Of a stretch of 64,000 bases of DNA, positions 56,401-64,000 are shown one piece after another. Position numbers and translations under genes: made by a program. The notes below the pieces were generated by a model. That model ran no database searches and was not told the DNA's origin. It saw only the letters and a program-made list of their open reading frames with translations. The stretch is from Calamus simplicifolius (taxonomy: Eukaryota > Streptophyta > Magnoliopsida > Arecales > Arecaceae): contig UESW01003901.1 of NCBI GenBank assembly GCA_900491605.1, positions 331,806 through 395,805 on the forward strand. The letters run 5' to 3'. How positions within the stretch are numbered: the stretch's first letter is position 1; every line of letters starts with the position of its first letter.

Positions 56401-58660
56401 CCACAAAAAAATCTGTTGCCAATACAATGGGTCTGAAGAATGTCAACACTAAGAGATGACTTGTTTATGTAATTCATCTAGCATAAAAGGCCATGGTTAG
56501 TTGGTTAAAGAACTAGTTGCTGTAATTCGGGAGATGGGTAAACTCGCTAGAATGGTACAAGCAAAAAGCACATGCAATGCACAAGTGAAAAAAAAAAGAG
56601 AAAATTGGAAGGGGGGGGAGAGAGAGAGAGAGGGCAAGTTATCAAGCCTACATTCTCTCTAGAATTCCTTTATTCAGGGATTCATAAACCCTAAATTCAA
56701 GATTTTTTTATTTATCTAATTTTTAATATCTCTCTCTCTCCTTTGTAAGTAGTATAGAAAGATTAGTATTGTCAATATTTTTGTATTTGGTGGTTCTATG
56801 AATCTCTTCAAACATTCAATTTTCTCTATTTGAGCATTCCTATTGCTAAGGTTTATAGCATGATTGGGTTCTAGGAATGATATATTCTCATTCAAGACAG
56901 GCACTTTTTTTTTGTCTACATCAGGTGTTGGTTGGTGTCAACTGATTTGAGCACCGGTGGGTACTTCCTGTTGTATCAGAGAAGAAAGGGTCTATGAATA
57001 ACTTTAACGCTTTGTTTGGGAATTAGAAGGGAAAGAAAAGGAAAGGTTTATAAAGTAAATGAAGGTAAAAGTGGGGTGAAACCCCTCCATTGTTTGAAAG
57101 TCTTATAAAATATAAGAGGGAAGAAAGGCTTTTGTATCTTACTCTTATTTGATTAAATAAAGAAAAGTAAACTAAACCCTTGCAAAGCTCCCGATTTGGA
57201 GGGTTAAAAATTGTTGTTGTTGAAAGATTTGGGAGGGTACAGGAACCTTCCTTTTCCCACTTTAAGAACTCCCAAGCATAAGTATTCCAAGGCCCCTCCT
57301 TTACTTTCCACTCCTTTCCCCTCAAAAACCCTCTTCCAAGTAGGCCCATGTTTTTCATTTTGCCTTATGGGGAAATTCTAAAAAGTAATCTTGGGACCTA
57401 GCTAATTGGCATTAAAACCAGTATAGCTAAAACTTTAACTTCAGATAAGAAAATAAATTAACCTTCTTCTATGTTTCAAAACAAATGACACAGTAAGGAT
57501 CCCTAAAAATCCAGCCCAAATAGTTCTTATTGGACCTGATTTTCTGGGGGGGGGGGGGGGAGAAAAATGTTTCAAAATAGCACTTGAACCGAGATTCAAA
57601 GCCTTGAACTGGTGTACAACTATACAAGTCTAAGCAAGTTATCACAAAGTCAGTTCAGTGGAATCCTATTTCATGGATTCGTTTGAAAGCGAAAGAAAAG
57701 ACCTGAAAATGGGTTGTGTACGATTCAGCTATGAATTTGGGTAGGGAATGATTCATTATAATGATTAAATGCATATTGAAGTTATTTGAAGTATATTATG
57801 ACATTTCTATAAAAACTCTTATTCTTATCCAAATAATAATGATTGTTTATGAAAGAAATCGAGTATGCATCATTTTATTTTTATATTTTCAAAACATTAC
57901 TATTTAAATTAATTAAAATATCAATAACTTCTAGATTTTTTGTACGTATAACTTTTCTTATAAGTTTCTTGAAAATTTAGATGATTTATGATTATTTTCT
58001 ATTTATGCTGCAATTAGAAAGTAGTTTAGAATGTAAATTCTTCTGATCTAAAGATTGATTTTTTTGGTATAGAAAATTTATCAATATTGTATACATATAT
58101 TTGATTTTTTAGATATATTTTTATTATAAATCTAGCATGACATATTGAACAATGGTATACTGTATCGGGCTACCACGTACCATATCAGTACTGAACTGAG
58201 GTTCACTGGTGCGTACCAAATCTCGATGTGTTGAATCGAGCTATACACTGGGCATACCAATACTGTACCAGTGTGGTACTAGTACCAGATCTTATGCTAG
58301 TATCGAGACAACGAACCTTGTATTGGACCATTGTCTCAGTGATCCAGATCCAAGGCCAGGTCGTCTCTAGTCTATTTTAATAACCATCTTTATGATTATG
58401 TATAACATTTTGTCTACTCATGCTTTCGTTTACTTCTTATTTGCTTTATGCCTCTCTTCTTCCACCAGATTCTATCCTTTTTTATATCATAATTTTATGT
58501 GATGCATGTACAGGTAATGGATGAGAATGTAGAAGAGGATGGTCAAGTAGAAGCTGTTGAAGCTGATGCTGATGATTCTACAGACAGTGCAATCCTCATT
58601 AATGGGAATGAGGGTGATGAGGAGTTGGTTGCAAATAATGAAGGGACTCTGTCATCCTAA
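38491..58660 (+). CDS. COPB2: Coatomer subunit beta-prime (COPI coat), 24 exons, two 1-base frame breaks
   Basis: Beta'-COP forms part of the COPI coat for Golgi-to-ER and intra-Golgi vesicles. Exons: 38491-38493, 38774-38793, 38918-38979, 39148-39202, 40418-40454, 40536-40860, 40971-41102, 41185-41333, 46096-46164, 46389-46539, 46622-46687, 49912-50100, 50879-51019, 51108-51182, 51275-51451, 51745-51836, 51922-52038, 52499-52613, 52725-52796, 54018-54214, 54356-54449, 54641-54747, 56051-56183, 58514-58660. Two WD40 propellers fill about residues 1-600 ([49 protein letters not shown]), followed by an alpha-solenoid ([31 protein letters not shown]) and an acidic tail. Exon 1 is the ATG alone. 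Intron 4 is GC-AG. One base is missing in exon 2 (about 38788) and one in exon 6 (about 40855). With those counted it is 908 aa. Intron 8 (4.8 kb) and intron 11 (3.2 kb) hold transposons. Confidence 0.96.
41785..43574. mobile_element. Possible older hAT-like element in COPB2 intron 8
   Basis: The left side reads TAGGACTGGAAGTGGCC. The right side, read on the minus strand, gives TAAGGTTGGAACCAAGCC. The subterminal parts on both sides are rich in GGGCC/AAGCC/GGTTGG words, for example AAGCTAGGTTGGCTTTAGG. The ends match only loosely and no 8-bp duplication is preserved, so this would be an old copy. The well-defined hAT element at 42689-43238 lies inside it. Confidence 0.35.
42689..43238. mobile_element. 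hAT-family MITE-like element in COPB2 intron 8
   Basis: It is flanked by the perfect 8-bp direct repeat ATGGAATT (42681-42688 and 43239-43246). The ends are TAGGGAGGCAAT and, on the minus strand, TAGGGGTGGCAAT, which are inverted repeats with one insertion/mismatch. The interior is rich in GGGGATGGGGA and its complement and has no coding. At 550 bp it is non-autonomous. Its TAGGGGTG terminus is shared with the element at 37043-38164, so both belong to related hAT groups. Confidence 0.92.
44131..44394. repeat. 132-bp tandem duplication in COPB2 intron 8
   Basis: Copy 1 (44131-44262) and copy 2 (44263-44394) both start AGTAAACATA(C/T)TATGAA. They share ACTATATGGAGGAGGAATGA and GGGACAAGGATAACATTATT with few differences. 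It is a local duplication with no known role. Confidence 0.9.
47033..47890 (-). mobile_element. RTE-type LINE, 5'-truncated, in COPB2 intron 11
   Basis: From 47890 leftward the minus strand reads [34 protein letters not shown] (the FADD reverse-transcriptase active-site block) and [16 protein letters not shown]. Then come, across stops and shifts, pieces corresponding to MKCNFSGSR and INxELTQDG. The 3' end contains CATGTAGCCAACCCATGTAG followed by a (TTGAA/TTGAG)n-type tail near 47033-47055. The reverse transcriptase type and the short-repeat tail are those of plant RTE elements. It lies antisense to COPB2 and is dead. Confidence 0.85.
48970..49480. other. AT-rich part of COPB2 intron 11
   Basis: The sequence is very AT-rich, with recurring TAATATAAT/ATTATATTA words that can pair with each other. 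No transposon ends or coding were identified. It may be a degraded AT-rich MITE. Confidence 0.4.
51484..51682. repeat. Dispersed MITE-like repeat, copy 1 (COPB2 intron 15)
   Basis: It contains GGTACCACACTGATACAATA, TCGATGTGCCCAATAT and repeated GGTATGGTATG words. It is similar, in opposite orientation, to the repeat at 58149-58334. Ends resemble ACAAGGT...ACCATGT, an imperfect inverted repeat. No target duplication is certain. Confidence 0.6.
54945..55095. repeat. About 51-bp tandem repeat, 3 copies (COPB2 intron 22)
   Basis: Units contain TTCTTTTACC, GATCAACATGTTATTTATGT and GATTAG(T/C)AA, with TTATTTACGT, TTATTTATGT and TTAGTTATGT at 54971, 55021 and 55072. The copies are diverged. Confidence 0.8.
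55575..55660 (+). mobile_element. RTE-type LINE/SINE 3' tail (COPB2 intron 22)
   Basis: The text AGCCAACCCCATCTAGTTTG followed by GGGCTTTGTTGTTGTTGTTA matches the common 3' end of plant RTE elements, which close with a (TTG)n tail. Only the extreme 3' end is present. Family assignment rests on this motif. Confidence 0.6.
58149..58334. repeat. Dispersed MITE-like repeat, copy 2 (COPB2 intron 23)
   Basis: The ends ACAATGGT and ACCATTGT form an 8-bp terminal inverted repeat. The interior has AGTACCACACTGGTACAGTA and TTGGTATGCCCAGTGT on the minus strand, matching the repeat at 51484-51682. No coding. It lies about 180 bp before the last COPB2 exon. Confidence 0.65.
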
Positions 58661-61600
58661 AACAGTTGGTTTGACAAGTGTAATATCCAAATTTTGTCTT
58701 CTGGTGATCAATCAATCTTTCCTCTGAATGTACTCTCTCTATCTAGTCTATCTATTGCATTGTGACTGCTAGTTATGGTACTGGTAGTATCAAGGAATCC
58801 AGGTTTGGGTCTGTCAAAAGGTTGTATTGGGCCTCTTGTCAGAGCTGTAAGATGGATAATGGACGGCTGTTCTATAACAGGAACCTGAACCTGCTACTGC
58901 TTCAGGTGGTGGTTTTTTAGATTTAAAAGTCACGTATGACATGGCATGGTCATATTTGATCCCCCTTATTATTTGTTGGCAGTCTGAAATTGTTGCTGAC
59001 AAGTAACTCTAGTTTTCTTGGACCTGAAACGCACAAGACTTCTCTATGTGCTTCTTTGTGAACATTGGAAGCCTATGTTTTCATTTTGCTCTTCTGTTAA
59101 CATAGGGGAACATGATAAACTTCCTCTGTTGCTTCATGGATTTTTTCCCAATGGATTATTTTTCCTCTGGCTTTTCCCTAATTTTTCGTACGATGCAATA
59201 ATCTAAGTGGGCTCTAGGAAATGATGCAATAGATGAATTTATCTTGAAGGTTGTTATGTCACCATGATACCATTATTTCTTTTTCTTGTGAAAGACTGAT
59301 ACAGAACTATGTGCTCTTACTCTTATCAATATCTTATATTTATTTTTCTGTGGTATGTTTTTTTCTGGTGAATACCTACCTTTCCACCCTGACTGAGTTC
59401 TGTTTGATGAATTGGCAGTGCTTACTCCACTTTGTAGGGAGCTTACATGACCAGTTGTTTTTTCCTGGTGAGCCTTTATTGATGAAAGTTTGATTTTGTT
59501 TTGTGTTTGTTTGCTTGTTTTTCTTAGGATTCATTTATTATTGCTGTTAAGATTTTATGAATGTAGTCTTATCTTTTACTTTCTTTTCATTTAGTCAGGT
59601 TGCTCAGAGGAACCTACATTGGTGAAGATCCTTCAACCATCGCTTATCATTCATGGAACTCCCTGATTAAATGGAAACTACCGGTCGGTATAAATAGGTA
59701 TTTTGCTGATTGGTGTGTTATCAAAAGCCTCTGCATGTACCATTGGAAAGCTAGAAATATATGAGAATTAGAGGTATAATTGATAGCTCATTTTCATTGG
59801 ATTTTTTATTCTTTGGTCGACGTATAATGGAATGCAATGGGAGATATTTTTTGGTTGTTTGAACTTCGTAATTACAGACCATTTCGTGTTATGGATGAGT
59901 GTTATTTGCTATATATGGTGGTTGGTGTTCTGTGCTACAGTGGTTGATGTTCTGTGCTAGAGCATGAACACTAGACCATTTTTTTTTTTCAAAAAAGTTT
60001 TTCTGCATGTGATGCAGTGTGGGAGTGATGCACTGTGCGCATTGATTGGCCCCACGCGTGTACGGGCCACCCGGTATGCGAAAGAATAAAATTGTTCTTG
60101 CAGCTGCACACGCACCGTGCTTGCGATCTGCACCGTGTTCGGTGCACAAATCCTTTGTTTTTTCTTTTCTTTCGCTCCCGATTTTCAGATTGGGGCAACT
60201 GAAAGGCTTGGACTAGGCTTTTGTATGCTAAAGCGTTGAAGGCTTCCGTCGACTACTGCAATTCGTAGCAGCAGTTCTACCTTGGCTACAGCTTTCAAGA
60301 ACTTTACAGTTCGTGTTGCAACCGCATACAGATGCAGCTTCCACGAGGCCGCTGGCATTGTAAGGCAGGTAGGATTGGCCCTGGAAACTTGTGTGGGCCA
60401 ATCTGAAACTTTGGCAAATTTGTTGGCACGGTCGACTCGCCAAAGTGTCTGAAAATGGTTATGAACCTGTGAGCTTTGTGTTGGGCTCCTTACGCCAAGA
60501 GATCGAGACATAACTGTGCTAGCATATGAAATTCCATGCTGATATGTCACTAGAGGTGTTGGAGCGGCATTTCCTTCAACATTGACATCTGTTTGTCGTT
60601 CTCGTTGTTATAGGATTCCTCTGCTGAGAACTACTTTTTTTTCCCTGCCTTCCCTCAAAGGTGGTTTGGAGATGTAGAGCCTGGAACTAACCCATATTGA
60701 CTGCTAATTCTGTGTATTTGTAATTTTGGTGGACCAATGATGCTAGCTAGGATGAACTGGAGTTTTAGGTGAGCACGTTCAGGATGAAACGAGATTTTTG
60801 GAATTCTCACCTGATAGGGAAATTAGGGCTTAAAAATGAAGTTCGGATATTGCAGGGCGACATATGTCTTTTGAGTGATTTAAGACAAGCAACAGATTCT
60901 GCATCAATTTTAATATTTCACAGTTAAAAATTATTACCAAGCAAATTCTGAAATAGATGGATTGAAAATATCTATGTTTGAATGTGATAATTTTTTTTAA
61001 AAAATATTTACATTTAATTTTAAAAATAAAAAATTGTTAAAGAGAAAAGTGTTATTTTTATTTTAATTTTTTAGAAATAAAAAATTATCATAAGAAGATA
61101 GACCCTAATAAAGTTGTGAGAGGGGTTACCATTGTTGTCATTAAATTTCTGCACGTGGCGTTATCTATTATCATCGAATTGAGTTGTTTTTATTCTCATT
61201 AGAGTTAATAATTTTTTGAGATGAAATTTAGGTATAATACGTTATTGTAGCGTTTTGGTTTCATGCCTTTTTATTCTTATTTTTAATCATAATTTGATGC
61301 TTACATAAGGTTGAGGCGGCGAAATAGAGAGAGATGGGAAATCGGGCGTGTAGGAAATGGATTGCACCTTTTTTTTGAAAAAAAAAAAAAAGAATTGCGT
61401 AAAAAACTGGTAAAGGCGCTCTCTACCATGGTGAAGTTTCTTTTTCTTCTATTCTCTCTCTTTTTCTTTTTCTTTTATTTTTTTTTAAAAGGAAGGAATC
61501 ATGATAAAGTCACCGACGGGCATCACCGTGCTATGTGGGGAGCCTGATCGGCCGGGATGATATATGCATGCCAGCTGCTTCTCGCGAAGGATGGAGCTTG

Positions 61601-63666
61601 GTCTCTTTTTGACGAGGTGGCGCGAGGGCCCCCATAATGAATGGCACATCAATCACTCCGAATCAGATGAGGCGTGCAATGTTGTTTTTGTTGCCGTTTA
61701 TATTTTTTTTCTTTTTTTATATATATGTTTATCTTTTATAGTGTGCTCGACGATGAACACTGCGGTCACTTTGTTATGATCATCAGCAATTCAATGTTTC
61801 TGAGACGAGGAAACAAATGGAGCAAAAATCATAGCTTATTGGGCTTGTAAGTTTCTGCAAGCTAGACCAAGTGATCTAGAATCATATCTCACCTTCACCG
61901 AGATTTGAGAGGAGGTTAAAGATGTTTAAGTGGAAGTAACTCTCCACATTACATAACTCATTGCTTATAAACTCTTCAATCAATTTTCCCTCCATCATAA
62001 TTGGTTCATTTCATGCATGGTATCTAATCTTCTCTAACAGCTTCCTGCTCTAGGGATTCGGCCAGGAGACACTATTGTAGTGGTTGGCGCAAACAATTTC
62101 AAGTCTTACCAGCGTTCTAATAATTACGAACCTCTAAACGAAGTTAATACAATAAAGATTGCATTATTACGATATCCGTCAATGTGATTCATGGCTAGCC
62201 ATTTTATTTTATTTTATTTTGTTTTTGGGCAAAAAAGAAATGATTGTATCAAATGGCGATCGATCATCCTCATAGACTCGATGGCTATAATGGTTTGTAA
62301 ATGCTCGGTAGCGGGACGGACACGGTCCGATCATGCACGCGACCTGAAACCGCGTATCCTCCTCCTCCTCCTTTGCGTGGCCGCTAAGAACGGGGTGCAG
62401 GGCTGGCAGCCGATGCTCAACGCGATGGCTCGGGACGCGGCGTGCCACAGTCTCCTCTCCTCTTGTCCTGGCGCCGACGGTTTAAGCAAGAGTGGTACCT
62501 TTCGCCGGCCCTACCCACATGCCAAGCTGACGTCGTCCTCCCGTCCATGGGACCCAACCATATCTATCCATCCCGGTCGCATTCAGTCCAAGCAAGCAAC
62601 TGCACCTGCACGATTAATTACAGCTGAAATTTCTATCCTAACCATGAGGCCCGGACGACGACGGACCATTCGGTGGATGAACATATCAACTGATTCAATC
62701 CCAGGCCCGGTCCGGCCCGGCCCATCTAGATTATTAGAGATATATATTTATTTCATCTGAGTTAGAGAACCAGACCAGTCTAACCGTTTTAGAGGCTGCA
62801 GAGTTACTCTTACTTACTTCGATCAAATCATGTTCAACTTAGATCATGTTCATCACATTCACATCACATCACATCACATCACGTCACGTCACGTCACCGA
62901 GAAATCTAGTAATCAAAACGCTCTATTCAAGCTAACTTGGATGTTGCAAGTTAGAGTCTCTGGACTCGGACCGACAAGACCTAACGCGTTGCGCGTTGCG
63001 CATTACAGGAGTTGAGCTTAAATCAGCTGGGCATCGCAGTGCTTCCAGCGGACCAATATTGTACTAGTCACCAACAAACAAACAAAAACAAAACGAACCC
63101 AAACGCATAGTCTCCATGACGCAAACTTTGAGAAAAAAATTAAGGTGATGCAACTTTATACTTTATACGGACCCACCCCTAATTAATTTATCCCTTTGTT
63201 CCACATTCTCAACCACCCCCTCCCCAGAAGTTATTCCAATCCTTCCCTTGCCGGTTTCAAACGGAATACGATTCATCAATACCACGGAATAAAGTTGTCT
63301 CCTTTCTATGCTTCCGTGGATCAGCCTAAGCCTAATTAATAATATTAAAGATGGTAAACGTATCCCCAGAGCCACCCTTTGCCCTTAACCCACTTTCCAA
63401 TAAAAAAAAAGCACCTCCCTTTTTTCGATCCCTTGCATTAAACCGTGAGAAACGAATTAAATAATGAAAACTTTTCGGTATTTCGCAATAGATGGCTGAG
63501 GGTAGCGATCGAGACTACGCGACTTTCTCCGCATGGTGTGTGGCCTTCTGAGCCGCGTTAAAGAGAGAGGAGGGTTCTCACACCCTAACCAGAAACCCCT
63601 CCTCCTCCTCTCCTCCACCCCTCTCTCTCTCTCTCTATCTAACCCACACTTCACGAGGAGGATGAG
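58661..63666. other. COPB2 3' region and gene-free intergenic stretch
   Basis: The first few hundred bases are probably COPB2 3' UTR. No recognisable coding, tRNA or transposon protein follows. A GC-rich patch at about 60000-60160 contains CACCGTGC/GCACGGTG-type self-complementary words that look transposon-derived. (ACATC/ACGTC)n lies at 62854-62897. Another GC-rich patch at 62300-62530 gives ORFs without recognised similarity. A CT-rich tract at 63597-63640 belongs to the 5' UTR or promoter of the next gene. Confidence 0.5.
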
Positions 63667-64000
63667 ATGAAGGAAAATAGACTAAAAGTAAATCTCCTCC
63701 TCCTCCCCGTCGCCGTCTTGTTTTTATCATCGGTTTTGCCTCGATCGTCCGCCGACGCCGAGCCGGCTACATCCGCCGCCGGCAGCTCCGGGGGAGAACG
63801 TGACGGTGGACCCCACCTTCGCCTTCCCCAACTCCCGCCTCCGCGACGCCTACATTGCCCTCCAGGCCTTAAAACTTGCCATCATCTCCGACCCCCTCAA
63901 CCTCACCGCCGACTGGGTGGGCCCCGGCGTCTGCAACTACACCGGCGTCTACTGCGCGACCCTCCCCTCCGACCCCCACCTCACCGTCGTCGCCGGCGTC
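63667..64000 (+). CDS. Secreted leucine-rich-repeat protein, At4g06744/LRX-like, 5' end only
   Basis: The ATG at 63667 opens a typical signal peptide (MKENRLKVNLLLLPVAVLFL...). A second ATG at 63662 meets a stop after two codons. About 40 codons on, the frame carrying the conserved N-terminal LRR cap starts: NVTVDPTFAFPNSRLRDAYI, ALQALKLAIISDPLNLTADW, VGPGVCNYTGVYCATLPSDP, LTVVAGV. This pattern (..R...AY.ALQA.K.AI.SDP.N.T..W.G..VC.Y.GVYCA) is that of plant LRR proteins related to leucine-rich-repeat extensins, which act in the cell wall. The two frames differ by one base. The simplest site is the five-G run at 63790-63794, having one G too many. The LRR array and any extensin tail lie beyond the window, so LRX and non-extensin forms cannot be told apart. 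Confidence 0.85.
   Translation, partial: MKENRLKVNLLLLPVAVLFLSSVLPRSSADAEPATSAAGSSGGERDGGPHLRLPQLPPPRRLHCPPGLKTCHHLRPPQPHRRLGGPRRLQLHRRLLRDPPLRPPPHRRRRR

Noticed and set aside
59889..60550. Overlapping minus-strand ORFs of 69-121 aa
   Set aside because: No recognised family, overlapping frames, and transposon-like base composition in part of the region.
62191..62760. ORF of 189 aa on the plus strand
   Set aside because: No recognisable domain, signal or splice context; a chance GC-rich frame cannot be excluded.

Overview
This is nuclear DNA from a flowering plant. Two split genes with many introns, a third gene cut by the window edge, and several layers of nested transposons are visible. 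The GC-rich first exons, the intron layout and the protein sequences suggest a monocot, possibly a palm, but nothing here fixes the species; that assignment is inference.

Layout: 1-9000 is gene-poor, with a possible LTR-retroelement remnant, short tandem repeats and a 5'-truncated L1-type LINE end. 9185-15461 (+) is a 12-exon group 3 sulfate-transporter-family gene closest to SULTR3;5. 16741-31693 is a CACTA (En/Spm) transposon on the minus strand. Its 5' terminus (CACTACAAGAAA, read on the minus strand) is intact and its other end is missing. Its TNP2 transposase is interrupted by a 2.2-kb solo LTR (TG...CA, TSD CGGAC) and by a 3.1-kb hAT-like element with an 8-bp TSD that carries about 27 copies of an 83-bp minisatellite. 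31694-35830 holds a probable Copia LTR remnant and a decayed, inverted, intron-containing copy of the SULTR exon 9 region, itself split by an L1-type LINE. 37043-38164 is a hAT element with a perfect 8-bp TSD, inserted about 320 bp upstream of the next start codon. 38491-58660 (+) is a 24-exon gene for coatomer subunit beta-prime (COPB2), whose introns hold another hAT element, an RTE-type LINE and small dispersed repeats. 58661-63666 has no recognisable gene. 63667-64000 (+) is the 5' end of a secreted leucine-rich-repeat protein gene (At4g06744/LRX-like).

The genes are independent housekeeping or transport functions: anion transport across membranes, COPI vesicle coating at the Golgi, and a cell-wall or secreted LRR protein. 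No operon-like logic applies.

A recurring oddity is that all three genes contain one-base frame breaks: three in the SULTR, two in COPB2 and one in the LRR gene. Most sit in short homopolymers. Because COPB2 is expected to be essential, the simplest reading is uncorrected sequencing or assembly indels rather than three independent pseudogenes. With those bases restored in count, SULTR is 638 aa and COPB2 908 aa, both normal family lengths.
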